NCBI RefSeq assembly: GCF_027912515.1
Contig: NZ_CP115464.1
Span: 3,892,501 to 3,956,500 of the forward strand
Source: Brevundimonas sp. NIBR10
Lineage (GTDB): Bacteria > Pseudomonadota > Alphaproteobacteria > Caulobacterales > Caulobacteraceae
Length of the DNA: 64,000 nucleotides
Direction: 5' to 3'
Shown here: piece by piece, positions 1 to 7,657 of the stretch
Layout of the letters: each line of letters starts with the position of its first letter
Numbering within the stretch: position 1 is the first letter of the stretch
The notes under the pieces: model-generated
Databases searched by the model: none
What the model saw: only the letters and a program-made list of their open reading frames with translations
What the model was told of the DNA's origin: nothing
Position numbers and translations under genes: made by a program

Positions 1-526
1 CCACGCTCATCCCGATCACCCGCCGATCGGTCAGGGGGCGAGGCCGCCCTTCCGTCCCCAGCAGACGGATCGCTCCGCCCAGCAGCCCCATCACCGCTCC
101 GGACGCCCCGACCAGGGTCGCGGTACTGGCCGGATGGACCAGGCCGTAGCCCAGCGTTCCGGCCAGTCCACATACAATATAATAGCCGAGAAAAATGACT
201 CCGCCTTTCAGCCCCGGAAACAGCCGCGCCACCGCCGGTCCAAAGGCGAAGGCGAACCCCGCATTGATCAGTGCATGGGTCCAGCCGCCGTGCAGGATCA
301 TCGAGGTCAGCACCCCGGGCCACCATCCGCCCTCGAACAGGCTGACCGGTCGAAAGGCCCAGCGCAGCCCCGCGTCGGGCAGCTGCATCTGAAGGGCGTA
401 GAGACCCGGAATCGACAGGGCCAGCAAGATGGCCGCGATCGGCGCATTGAACACCGGCTCACGCGCGGGCGGCACTGCGGTCGAGCTTGGGGTGAAGCTC
501 GCGAATCGGTCCGGGTCGGAGGCCAT
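1..526 (-). CDS. Rhomboid family intramembrane serine protease (C-terminus outside window)
   Basis: Read on the minus strand from an ATG at 526, this frame stays open to the window edge, giving about 175 residues. It contains several hydrophobic segments, the HGGWTHALINAGFAFAFGP segment typical of the rhomboid L1/helix 2 region (HxxxN), and GASGAVMGLLGG, which matches the GxSG catalytic serine motif. Rhomboids cleave substrates within the membrane. The catalytic His of the last helices lies beyond the window. It is transcribed away from the hfa operon, so the 527-643 gap is a divergent promoter region. Family call is strong; the substrate is unknown. Confidence 0.85.
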   Translation of the reverse strand, partial: MASDPDRFASFTPSSTAVPPAREPVFNAPIAAILLALSIPGLYALQMQLPDAGLRWAFRPVSLFEGGWWPGVLTSMILHGGWTHALINAGFAFAFGPAVARLFPGLKGGVIFLGYYIVCGLAGTLGYGLVHPASTATLVGASGAVMGLLGGAIRLLGTEGRPRPLTDRRVIGMSV

Positions 527-588
527 ACCCGGCAAATGTGCGCCTAAGCCCCCGATCTCAAGCGGTTCTTAATAACCATGACCCATTT

Positions 589-603
589 TGGCACGCGGGT
601 TGA
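589..603 (+). promoter_or_regulatory. Possible -24/-12 (sigma-54-like) promoter for hfaABD, imperfect
   Basis: TGGCACG, four bases, then TTGA lies about 40 bases before the hfaA start. The first half and the spacing fit a sigma-54 element (TGGCACG-N4-TTGC), but the critical -12 C is an A. An AT-rich patch (TTAATAA, from 569) lies just upstream. This is a suggestion only; no enhancer site was identified. Confidence 0.25.
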
Positions 604-643
604 TTGCCGACCCGCCACCAGTTTCGCTTGCGGAGTCCCGCGC

Positions 644-1090
644 ATGATTCGTCACACGATCCCCCGGACGGCCCTGCTGGGCACGGCCTGCGCCCTGGCC
701 ATGGCCCTTCCGGCCGCAGCCCAGAGCACCGGTTCGTCCGGTCTGTCCAGCTTCCAGGCGGGTTACGGCGGCGCGCGCTATTCGACGGCGACGGCCCAGA
801 GCGGCTCGACCCGCGACGCCCAAGGCAACCGGCTGATCGTCGACGGCATCATCCAGGCGGGTGCCTCCAGCTATCAGAGCCAGAATTCGGGGGTCTCGTC
901 CTCCTATGCCGGTGCCGGCTCGTCCTCGGACGGTGGCACGGTGATCGGCGGGGCCACCGCCATCGGCAACAGCCTGAACGTCGTGGTCCAGGGCAACCAC
1001 AACACGGTCATCGTCAACTCGCGTCAGACGAACACCGGCAACATCACCGCGGGTACGGCGCTGAACGGGACCTTGAACCTTGGCAACTGA
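644..1090 (+). CDS. hfaA: Holdfast anchor protein HfaA
   Basis: A 148-residue exported protein with an N-terminal signal peptide (MIRHTIPRTALLGTACALAM, then PAAAQS cleavage). The mature part is Gly/Ser/Asn/Gln-rich, ending in repeated N-rich strands (GNSLNVVVQGNHNTVIVNS), the look of curli-like, amyloid-forming HfaA. In Caulobacter, HfaA with HfaB and HfaD anchors the adhesive holdfast polysaccharide to the cell envelope. The start at 644 is chosen because it gives a clean signal peptide; an in-frame ATG at 578 would add 22 unlikely residues. First gene of hfaABD; its last codons overlap hfaB. Confidence 0.88.
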   Translation: MIRHTIPRTALLGTACALAMALPAAAQSTGSSGLSSFQAGYGGARYSTATAQSGSTRDAQGNRLIVDGIIQAGASSYQSQNSGVSSSYAGAGSSSDGGTVIGGATAIGNSLNVVVQGNHNTVIVNSRQTNTGNITAGTALNGTLNLGN

Positions 1091-2105
1091 TCGTATTCTG
1101 AAGCGGGCCACCCTGAAGCGAAGCCGCATCGCGGTGGCCGCCGCCGCTGCGGCCGCCATGCTGGCCGGTTGCGTCAGCCCCGTGGCCGGGCCGAACGGCA
1201 TGTACGCCACCCCCATCGGCAATGCGCCGGTGACGGCCAACCCGACCCCCTATTCGCCGGCCCTGTATTGCCTCGCCGACTATGCGCGGCGCTACAACCT
1301 CCCCTCGCCGCGCATCGCGATCGGCCGGATCAGCGACTACACCGGCTCGGTCGCCACCGACGGCGGCCGCCAGATCACCCAGGGTGCCTCCCTGATGGCC
1401 TATTCGGCCCTGGCCAAGTCCGGCGCCCGGATGGTCGAACGCTACGACACCTCGATCTCCGAGCTTGAGCTCCGTTACGCCAACAACAAGCTGATCGGCG
1501 ATGAGGCCGAGGGGCCCAACGGCAACAACTACCGCCGCATCCTGGCGGGACAGGTTCCGGGTTCGGACTTCTACCTCGTCGGCGGCGTGACCGAGGTGAA
1601 CTACAACATCCGCTCGGCCGGCTTCGATGCGGGCCAGGGCGAGCTGAACTCCGAACGCCCGGGATCGGCCCTGCTCCAGGGCAAGATCTTCGTCATGAAC
1701 GTCGCGCTCGACCTGCGCCTGGTCCAGACGACCTCCATGGAGGTCGTCGACGTCGTCTCCTACCAGAAGCAGATCATCGGCCGCGAGATCTCGGCCGGCG
1801 TGTTCGACTTCCTGGGCGGCAACGTCATCGACATCTCGGCCGGCACGGGCGGGATGGAGCCGGTCCAGCTGGCGGTTCGCTCGCTGATCGAACGCGCCAC
1901 CCTCGAGATGATGGCCAATCTGTACGGCGCACCTGGCCCCCAGGTCTGCCTCGACGCCTCGCGCGACCCCCTGGGCACGGTCGGCCCCACCGGCGGCTAT
2001 TATCCCGCCTACGCCAACACGGACACGAACAATGGCTCGACCCGCGCAGAACCGAATCGCTGGCACGCTGGCCGCGATGGCGATGTTCGCCGCGGCCGCT
2101 ACTGA
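1080..2105 (+). CDS. hfaB: Holdfast anchor secretion lipoprotein HfaB (CsgG family)
   Basis: A 341-residue CsgG/HfaB-family outer-membrane lipoprotein. Its signal peptide ends in the lipobox LAGC (Cys about residue 30), followed by a CsgG-type domain (IAIGRISDYTG; VEVVDVVSYQKQIIGREISAG region). In Caulobacter HfaB exports and stabilises HfaA and HfaD, in analogy to CsgG in curli export. The start is a TTG at 1080, overlapping hfaA by 11 bases; it is preferred because it supplies a charged n-region before the hydrophobic core, whereas the next ATG (1158) lies almost at the lipobox. The 3' end overlaps hfaD by 74 bases. Confidence 0.88.
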   Translation: MATDRILKRATLKRSRIAVAAAAAAAMLAGCVSPVAGPNGMYATPIGNAPVTANPTPYSPALYCLADYARRYNLPSPRIAIGRISDYTGSVATDGGRQITQGASLMAYSALAKSGARMVERYDTSISELELRYANNKLIGDEAEGPNGNNYRRILAGQVPGSDFYLVGGVTEVNYNIRSAGFDAGQGELNSERPGSALLQGKIFVMNVALDLRLVQTTSMEVVDVVSYQKQIIGREISAGVFDFLGGNVIDISAGTGGMEPVQLAVRSLIERATLEMMANLYGAPGPQVCLDASRDPLGTVGPTGGYYPAYANTDTNNGSTRAEPNRWHAGRDGDVRRGRY

Positions 2106-3279
2106 AGCGTCCGCCCAGGAACAGCTCGTCCTCAACAACCAGCTCCAGCTGGGCGACGTCATCAGCGGCCAGACCCTGAACGTCGAGGATGCCGGTGAAC
2201 AGGTCACCGTCTCGACCGCCGCCACGGGCAACAGCCTGTCGGGTGGCGTCCAGGGAGGCTCCCTGACCCTGCGCAACGTCCAGCGCGTCAACGGCGGCGT
2301 CTCGTCCGCCACCACCCTGAACCTGCGCGGCGACACCGAAGGCGTGGTCAATGCCACGACCCAGTCGAACGGCAACTATGTCGCCGGCGGCGCCTATGGC
2401 GCGAACCTGGCCATCGATTCGGACCAGAGTGTCGGCCCCGGCGAGATCGTCGCCTCGTCGACCATCCCGGGCGGCACGGCCCGGCTTCTGTCGGGGGCCT
2501 CCGTCGGCGTCGCGGCCAGCGCCAACACCATGGCCCTGGGTGGCACCGGCACCGACATCTCGGGCGCGGTCCACCAGACGTCGGATTCGTCCGTCCGCGC
2601 CGGCAACCTGGCCCAGACCCAATATATCCCCGCGACCGCCATCTTCGGCGCCCAGGCGCTGGGCAACGCCACGGCCATCAACGGCGAGAGCGTCTCCAGC
2701 CAGAACATCTATGTGGGCCAGCGATCGACCGGCGACATCGTCACCGCCGACGTCAGCGCCAATGCCGGCAACGCCTGGGATCTGACCGGAACCGCGACCG
2801 CCAACGCCAACCAGGCCGTGCTGGCCAATCACGGCGGCTCGGTCGTCGCCCGCACCCAGCAGGAGAACGCCAGCGCCGTCGCCTCCACCGCCCGCGTCAC
2901 CAGCTATGATTTCGGCGCGGCCATGGCCTCGGCTCAGGGCGGCGGCAACGTCGTCTCGGTCGGCACCGAGTCGGACTACCTCGAACTCGACAACAGCCAG
3001 CTCAACACCGGCGGCGTCGAAGTCCAGGCCACCTTCGCCGGCACCAACGGCTATGACGCCTATGTCTCGGCCGATGCGTTAGGCAACTCTGTCACCGGCT
3101 ATGCCTGCGCCGCCTGCGAGGCGACCCTGACGGCCAACAATGTCCAGCATAACGAAGGCAATGTCTCGGCGTCGGCCTCCACCACCGTCTACGGCCAGGG
3201 CCGCGCCGCCATCACCGGCACCAATGCCGTCGGCAACGCCGCGACCTTCTACGTGAGCCGCCCCGGGTCGGGGCAGTAA
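2032..3279 (+). CDS. hfaD: Holdfast anchor protein HfaD
   Basis: A 415-residue secreted protein with a signal peptide (MARPAQNRIAGTLAAMAMFA, then ASAQEQ). The rest is low-complexity, rich in Asn, Gly, Ala, Ser and Thr with recurring GN.. patterns expected of a beta-rich surface adhesin, and only one Cys pair (CAAC). In Caulobacter HfaD is the outer-membrane-associated anchor that, with HfaA, tethers the holdfast. The start at 2032 gives a normal n-region but implies a 74-base overlap with hfaB; an internal ATG at 2077 would leave a signal peptide with no positive charge. Last gene of the operon; a hairpin follows. Confidence 0.85.
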   Translation: MARPAQNRIAGTLAAMAMFAAAATEASAQEQLVLNNQLQLGDVISGQTLNVEDAGEQVTVSTAATGNSLSGGVQGGSLTLRNVQRVNGGVSSATTLNLRGDTEGVVNATTQSNGNYVAGGAYGANLAIDSDQSVGPGEIVASSTIPGGTARLLSGASVGVAASANTMALGGTGTDISGAVHQTSDSSVRAGNLAQTQYIPATAIFGAQALGNATAINGESVSSQNIYVGQRSTGDIVTADVSANAGNAWDLTGTATANANQAVLANHGGSVVARTQQENASAVASTARVTSYDFGAAMASAQGGGNVVSVGTESDYLELDNSQLNTGGVEVQATFAGTNGYDAYVSADALGNSVTGYACAACEATLTANNVQHNEGNVSASASTTVYGQGRAAITGTNAVGNAATFYVSRPGSGQ

Positions 3280-3286
3280 ACCCTCC

Positions 3287-3309
3287 TTCCCCCGTCCTTC
3301 ACGGGGGAA
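3287..3309 (+). terminator. Stem-loop after hfaD
   Basis: TTCCCCCGT, five bases, ACGGGGGAA: a perfect 9-bp stem starting 8 bases after the hfaD stop. There is no T-run after it, so it could be a 3'-protecting hairpin or part of an intergenic palindromic element rather than a classic terminator. Confidence 0.5.
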
Positions 3310-3646
3310 AGCGGTCCGTCGATCGCGCAGCGATCCAGGACCGATGGGGGAAGTCTTCCTTCTTCTCCCCCTTCACACGGCCCCCATCGACCCTGGTCTC
3401 GCTGCGCTCGACGCCGGGGATGGTTTCCCCCGCTACGCGGGAGAAGAAGAAATCCGGCTTGTCCGACGCCTCGAAGTTGCGAACTTCGAGCCACCAATCC
3501 CTTGCCCTGCAACGGATTGCAGATTTCTCGGTCCCTCGAACGCGCCCAGGTCTCCAGCCCCGTTATACTGCTCTTCGTCCCGTCGCGGGGAAGGGCGCAA
3601 GGCCTTGCGATCTTGTTGCGGCGGGGGTGTGTGGAGCGGGATCGGA

Positions 3647-3691
3647 CCGGGGGAGGCCGGCGCAGTTCTTTCGAGAGCTGCGTCGCCCCGG
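3647..3691 (+). other. Strong hairpin with TTCG tetraloop, candidate RNA structure
   Basis: An 11-bp stem (GGCGCAGTTCT/AGAGCTGCGTC, allowing two G-U pairs) is closed by TTCG and enclosed by a further CCGGGG/CCCCGG helix. Two G-U pairs fit an RNA rather than a DNA palindrome read on this strand. No known RNA family was recognised. Confidence 0.4.
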
Positions 3692-3844
3692 ACCGTCAAA
3701 GGGTCTGGCGCAGAGAGTCGGATCGTTCAGGGGCTCGTGTCGCAAGGGCACGACCTTCCCGCCGGGGGCGCGGTAGCGGCAAGGGGTTAACACCCCCGCT
3801 GGTTCGGGAGACCGAGCCGTACAGCTCCTGCGAAAACCACATAC

Positions 3845-3914
3845 GCGGAGCGTCTGTCTTTCGCCGAAACGGTAATCACTATCCCTATTCCGGGCGAGAG
3901 CCCGGACGCTCCGC
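3845..3914 (+). other. Long-range stem (10 bp) enclosing a GNRA-loop hairpin
   Basis: GCGGAGCGTC at 3845 pairs perfectly with GACGCTCCGC ending at 3914. Inside, TCCGGGC-GAGA-GCCCGGA (3889-3906) forms a 7-bp hairpin that shares two bases with the outer stem. The size and acceptor-like ends recall a tRNA, but there is no TTCGA T-loop or anticodon arm, so it is not called as one. Confidence 0.35.
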
Positions 3915-3973
3915 CGGCCCTTCTCATAACTTCAGCGAGTGATCGCTTGAGGGCGAAGAGGCGTGTGTGGTGA

Positions 3974-4069
3974 GTGGTTGGTGGTTCGTGGCTGGTGACC
4001 GCTGGATTTGACGGCGCGCGGGCTGACGGCCTTGGGCGCGGCGTCGAGGATGCGACAACCACCAACCAC
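3974..4069. repeat. Inverted repeat with GGTTGGTGGTT arms
   Basis: GTGGTTGGTGGTT (3974-3986) and AACCACCAACCAC (4057-4069) are a perfect 13-bp inverted pair about 70 bases apart, shortly upstream of ubiA. The right arm continues as an ACCACCA-type simple repeat. It could be a small dispersed element or a simple-sequence hairpin. Confidence 0.5.
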
Positions 4070-4125
4070 CAACCACCCGCCTATCCCCCTCCCCACATCC
4101 CTCCTCCCCCGCTACACTGGCCGCC

Positions 4126-5181
4126 ATGTCCTCTGCCCCCCTCCCCGACGCCGGCCGCAACTGGGTGGATGATCATGCGCCGGAGGGGCTCAAGCCCTGG
4201 CTCAAGCTGGGGCGGTTCGACCGGCCGATCGGGATCTGGCTGCTGCTCCTGCCCGGCTGGCAAGGGATTGCCCTGGCCCAGGCGCAGTTCGCTCAGCCGC
4301 CGGGTCTCCATGCCCTGTGGCTGGTTGTCGGCTTTGCGCTCGGGGCCTGTCTGATGCGGGCGGCGGGGTGCGCCTTCAACGACATCGTGGACCGCGACAT
4401 CGACGCCAGGGTCGCCCGCACGGCGGCTCGCCCGCTCGCCTCGGGCCGCATCAGCGTCAAACAGGCCTGGATGTTCCTGATCGGCTGCAGTCTGGTCAGC
4501 CTGCTGATCCTGCTCACCCTGCCCACCGCTGCGATCCTGCTCGGCGTCGCCTCCCTCGCCCTTGTCGCCGCCTATCCCTTCATGAAGCGGATCACCTGGT
4601 GGCCTCAGGCCTGGCTGGGCCTGACCTTCAACTGGGGCGCGTTGATGGGGTTTGCTGCCGCCATTCCCCTTGCGGCCATGACGATCCTGCCGCCCGAGAT
4701 GCGCACAGAACTGCATCCGTTTTTCTGGCAGGCGCTCGAAGTGGCGTCGAACGACTACGCCCTGCAAGACCAGCACTATGTCGAGCTTCACCTCGCAGCC
4801 TATCTGCCCGCCGTCCTCCTCTACGCGGGCGGCGTCTTCTGGACCCTCGGCTACGATACCGTCTACGCGCTGCAGGACATCGAGGATGACGCCATGGTCG
4901 GGGTCAAGTCCTCGGCCCGACGCCTCGGCCAGAGTGTCCCCCGCGGGGTGGCCCTGTTCTACGTCGCGGCCGTCGTTTGCGCGGCCCTGGCCGGGTTGAA
5001 CGCCGGTCTGGGTCCGCTGTTCTATGTCGTGCTGCTCGCCTATGGGGCCCATCTGGCCTGGCAGGTCCGCACGCTGCGGCTCGACAACAGCCCCCTGGCC
5101 CTGCGACTGTTCAAGTCGAACCGTGAGGCCGGCCTGATCCTGCTGGCCGCGATCGCGCTCGGCGGACCGCATTTCTCGTGA
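4126..5181 (+). CDS. ubiA: 4-hydroxybenzoate polyprenyltransferase UbiA
   Basis: A 351-residue polytopic membrane enzyme that attaches the polyprenyl tail to 4-hydroxybenzoate in ubiquinone synthesis. Both Asp-rich metal/diphosphate-binding motifs are visible: NDIVDRDID (about residues 85-93) and YALQDIEDD (about 247-255), with about eight hydrophobic helices. It is slightly longer than the usual 290-320 residues owing to an N-terminal extension and an insert after helix 5 (about residues 190-215). The adjacent 5192 gene follows after 10 bases and may be cotranscribed. ubiE and ubiB lie 20 kb downstream in a separate cluster. Confidence 0.93.
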   Translation: MSSAPLPDAGRNWVDDHAPEGLKPWLKLGRFDRPIGIWLLLLPGWQGIALAQAQFAQPPGLHALWLVVGFALGACLMRAAGCAFNDIVDRDIDARVARTAARPLASGRISVKQAWMFLIGCSLVSLLILLTLPTAAILLGVASLALVAAYPFMKRITWWPQAWLGLTFNWGALMGFAAAIPLAAMTILPPEMRTELHPFFWQALEVASNDYALQDQHYVELHLAAYLPAVLLYAGGVFWTLGYDTVYALQDIEDDAMVGVKSSARRLGQSVPRGVALFYVAAVVCAALAGLNAGLGPLFYVVLLAYGAHLAWQVRTLRLDNSPLALRLFKSNREAGLILLAAIALGGPHFS

Positions 5182-5191
5182 AGGACATTCG

Positions 5192-6064
5192 ATGAGCTCT
5201 CCGTTCAAGCGCCCGGTCGTTCTGGTCGGCACGGCCGCCGCCGCCCTGGCCGTCGTGGGCGCGATCGCCTTCGCCGTGATCACCAGCCGCCCGGAAGAGA
5301 CACCCGCCCCGGCACCCGCACCCCCGCCTGCCACGGCCGTCGTGACCCCGGCCGAGGCCGCCGCCCCCTTCGATTTCCGGTCAGAGACCCCCTATGCCTC
5401 GGTCGAGCTGACCCTGCCCCAGGCGCTGAAGCCCTATCCCGACCTGCATGCCCGGCTGTTCTCGGCCGGGGTGCGCGACCTGCGTCAATTCACCGAAGGG
5501 TCCCAGTCCGACCGCACCGAGGCGGGCGGCGACATGGGCCTCGGGGCCTATGAGAAGACCATCGAATACGACACCCCGGTCGAGACCGGGAAACTGTTCA
5601 GCCTGGCCCGCACCGCCTACGAATACACCGGCGGGGCCCACGGCCTGTCCAGCTATTCGGCCATCCTGTGGGACAAGGCGTCGAAGCAACAGATCACCGC
5701 GGCCCAGCTGTTCCGCCCCGGCACCGACCTGTCGGTCCTCGACACCGCCCTGTGCGCCGCCCTGAACGCCGAGAAGGAAAAGCGCAATCCCGGTGTCGAA
5801 CCCCTGACGCTGGGCACGGTCGAGGGCGAGATCTGGTCCTGCCCCACCGCCGCCGGGATGCCGTTCGTGCTAGCCGCCGGATCGACGCCGGGCAAGGCGG
5901 GCGGCCTGACCTTCCTGATCGGCCCCTATCTGGTGGGATCGTACGCCGAGGGTTCCTTTTGGGTGAACGTGCCCCAGTCCGCCTTCCGTGCCCTGATCGC
6001 CCCCGCCTATGCCGACGAGTTCGCCGGCGAGCCCACGCCCCTGCCCGAGGAAGACGGCCAGTAG
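5192..6064 (+). CDS. DUF3298/RsiV-like exported protein
   Basis: A 290-residue protein with a single N-terminal membrane segment (about residues 8-30), a Pro/Ala-rich linker, then a domain resembling the DUF4163-DUF3298 (PdaC/RsiV C-terminal) fold: YEKTIEYDTP and the characteristic YEYTGGAHG segment, followed by a DUF3298-like half ending in FRALIAPAYAD. Such domains occur in envelope proteins and in the anti-sigma factor RsiV, where they bind ligands. No enzyme activity can be assigned. It follows ubiA by 10 bases and ends one base from the convergent hydrolase. Confidence 0.7.
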   Translation: MSSPFKRPVVLVGTAAAALAVVGAIAFAVITSRPEETPAPAPAPPPATAVVTPAEAAAPFDFRSETPYASVELTLPQALKPYPDLHARLFSAGVRDLRQFTEGSQSDRTEAGGDMGLGAYEKTIEYDTPVETGKLFSLARTAYEYTGGAHGLSSYSAILWDKASKQQITAAQLFRPGTDLSVLDTALCAALNAEKEKRNPGVEPLTLGTVEGEIWSCPTAAGMPFVLAAGSTPGKAGGLTFLIGPYLVGSYAEGSFWVNVPQSAFRALIAPAYADEFAGEPTPLPEEDGQ

Positions 6065-6065
6065 C

Positions 6066-7007
6066 CTATTGGGCCAGAAAGGCGTCGGTCAGTTCGGCGA
6101 ACCGGGCGGGCTGGTCGGCCATGATGAAATGACGGCTGCCGTCCACCCGTATCAGCTTCACCCCGGGCAGGGTCGCATACTCCCGAGCCCAGGTCGCGTC
6201 GGCCATGGCGGCGGGCGCACCGCCGTCGGCGTCGGCGGCATACAGCACCGTGACCGGCGTGGTCATGGCCGCCAGACCCGGCCGCGCATCGGTGGTCATC
6301 ACGTCCCGGATCGCTGCGCCCAGGGCCTGACGATCCGAGGCCATGGTCCAGTCCACCATGGCGATACGGGTCGCCGGATCGCGCGCCAGACCGACGGCCC
6401 CTTGCGTCTGGGCGGCGCGAAGGGCGGGCTCGGGCGTGTCGCGCATCGAGGCGGCCGCCTGGGCGGCGAAGGGCCGCGCCGACTCCACCGTGGCCTGGGG
6501 TCCAAACAGGGCCGAGAAGAAGGGAAGATTGTCGACGGCCAGCACCTTGCCGACCAGGTCCGGGTGCCGCTGGGCCAGCAGCAGGGCCGAAAGACCGCCC
6601 ATCGAATGGCCGATCACGGCGGGCCGGTTCAATCCGGCACTGCGCACATAGGCGGCCAGGGCCTCCACCGCCGGATCGACGAAGGGGCCGTCGCCGTGGC
6701 TCCAGGGCTCGCCGGCGAAGCCCGCGTACTGGACCAGATGTACGCGGTGCGTCGCCTTCAGACGCTCGGCCTCGGCCCGCCAGACCTCGCGCGAAGAGCC
6801 GAAGCCCGGGATCATCAGGACGTCGGGGCCCGATCCAACCACCTCGACCGACAGCCGGTCCGAGGTGAAGGGGGCGACGGCCGGTGCCGGTGCAGAAGCA
6901 TCCTGGCCCCAGGCCTGGGCGGCGACGACGAAACAGGGCGAGCAGACGGCGAGGCCGATCAGGGCAGCGCGCAGCCGGGGGCGCGCCTGGAAGAAGGCGT
7001 TGAGCAT
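6066..7007 (-). CDS. Exported alpha/beta hydrolase
   Basis: A 313-residue alpha/beta-hydrolase with an N-terminal signal peptide or anchor (about residues 13-35, AAQAWGQDA cleavage-like). The nucleophile elbow GHSMGG, an acidic residue in VLYAADADG, and a C-terminal His in DGSRHFIM make a full catalytic triad; PGFGSS supplies the oxyanion loop. Likely an esterase or lipase-like enzyme of the periplasm; the substrate cannot be read. It ends one base from the convergent 5192 gene and lies downstream of the XRE/membrane pair on the same strand. Confidence 0.8.
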   Translation of the reverse strand: MLNAFFQARPRLRAALIGLAVCSPCFVVAAQAWGQDASAPAPAVAPFTSDRLSVEVVGSGPDVLMIPGFGSSREVWRAEAERLKATHRVHLVQYAGFAGEPWSHGDGPFVDPAVEALAAYVRSAGLNRPAVIGHSMGGLSALLLAQRHPDLVGKVLAVDNLPFFSALFGPQATVESARPFAAQAAASMRDTPEPALRAAQTQGAVGLARDPATRIAMVDWTMASDRQALGAAIRDVMTTDARPGLAAMTTPVTVLYAADADGGAPAAMADATWAREYATLPGVKLIRVDGSRHFIMADQPARFAELTDAFLAQ

Positions 7008-7040
7008 CAGGGTCTCCAGGGTGAAATCAGGCTGACAGGG

Positions 7041-7238
7041 TCAGCCGTGGGGGTTTTCGAAAATCTCTTCCACGGGCTGTTTGAACAGCACCGCGATCCG
7101 GTAGGCGAGATCCAGCGAGGGGTCGTGTTTCTCGGTCTCCAGGGCGTTGACCGCCTGTCGCGAGACCCCCAGGGCCTGACCCAGCTGTTCCTGGGTCCAG
7201 CCGCGCTCGGTGCGCAGCAGTTTCAGCCGGTTCTTCAT
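7041..7238 (-). CDS. Small XRE-family HTH regulator
   Basis: A 65-residue Cro/C1-type protein that is essentially one helix-turn-helix domain: WTQEQLGQALGVSRQAVNALE is the HTH core, followed by DLAYRIAVLFKQPVEEIF. This is the compact YozG-like class found coupled to a small membrane protein, as here: its ATG overlaps the stop of the upstream membrane gene by 4 bases. It probably autoregulates the pair through the palindrome at 7658-7674. Signal unknown. Confidence 0.85.
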   Translation of the reverse strand: MKNRLKLLRTERGWTQEQLGQALGVSRQAVNALETEKHDPSLDLAYRIAVLFKQPVEEIFENPHG

Positions 7239-7639
7239 CGGCTGGTCTTCACGAAGGGAGAAACCAGGCCATAGATTCCCCAGAACAGCGGATAGATCAG
7301 CCAGCCGGGCGCGTGGGGCGCATCGGCATAACTTTCGCCGAAACCCCAGGCGCTGAACAGGGCCATGGCGATCCCGGCCGAGAGGATGAACTGTTTGGCC
7401 GTCAGGCTGCGCACGAACTCGTCGGCCTCGTTCATCAGCGACAGGGTGGCCCAGATCTGACCCGCCACCGGGGCCGAGACCGTCAGGGCCAGGGCCCAGG
7501 CCGCGACCGGATTGGCGATGTCGTCGAAGGCCCCGAAGATGGCGGCCATGTTGACCGCGACATAGCCGGCCATGAAGGCCATGGTGCGGATGACGTATCT
7601 TCGATGGGCCGGCGTGGCCGATCTGCCGAGAGCGAGCAT
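7235..7639 (-). CDS. Small membrane protein paired with XRE regulator
   Basis: A 134-residue integral membrane protein with four predicted helices (about residues 20-40, 46-66, 84-104, 112-130) and short charged ends. No catalytic motif was recognised. Pairs of a four-helix membrane protein and a 65-70-residue XRE regulator are common in bacteria, but their job is mostly unknown. The stop overlaps the regulator start (ATGA), so the two are translationally coupled. Confidence 0.7.
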   Translation of the reverse strand: MLALGRSATPAHRRYVIRTMAFMAGYVAVNMAAIFGAFDDIANPVAAWALALTVSAPVAGQIWATLSLMNEADEFVRSLTAKQFILSAGIAMALFSAWGFGESYADAPHAPGWLIYPLFWGIYGLVSPFVKTSR

Positions 7640-7657
7640 GACGTGTTCTCCTGACGA

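Larger units (their letters stand above)
3310..4125. other. Long non-coding gap with several strong stem-loops
   Basis: About 815 bases without a credible gene: ORFs present in all frames have no recognisable domain and no consistent codon use. The stretch holds palindromic segments of the type scattered between genes here (3310-3450), a perfect CGAAGTT/AACTTCG hairpin (3471-3487), a TATACT that could be a -10 box near 3566, an 11-bp stem closed by a TTCG loop (3647-3691), a 10-bp long-range pairing GCGGAGCGTC/GACGCTCCGC (3845-3914) around a GAGA-loop hairpin, and an inverted repeat at 3974-4069. It may encode a structured RNA; none was recognised. Confidence 0.5.

Noticed and set aside
3620..3860. 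Group II intron or RNase P/tmRNA piece (GTGTG, GAGCCGTAC look-alikes)
   Set aside because: Domain V pairing does not form, and the RNase P GAGGAAAGTCC-type core and the tmRNA tag codons are absent.
3845..3917. Possible tRNA gene
   Set aside because: Ends pair like an acceptor stem, but there is no TTCGA-type T-loop, no anticodon arm and no CCA context.
3340..3945. Open reading frames on both strands in the long gap, some over 140 residues
   Set aside because: Arg/Gly/Pro-rich translations without any domain, overlapping each other in several frames, typical chance ORFs of GC-rich DNA; strong hairpins run through them.
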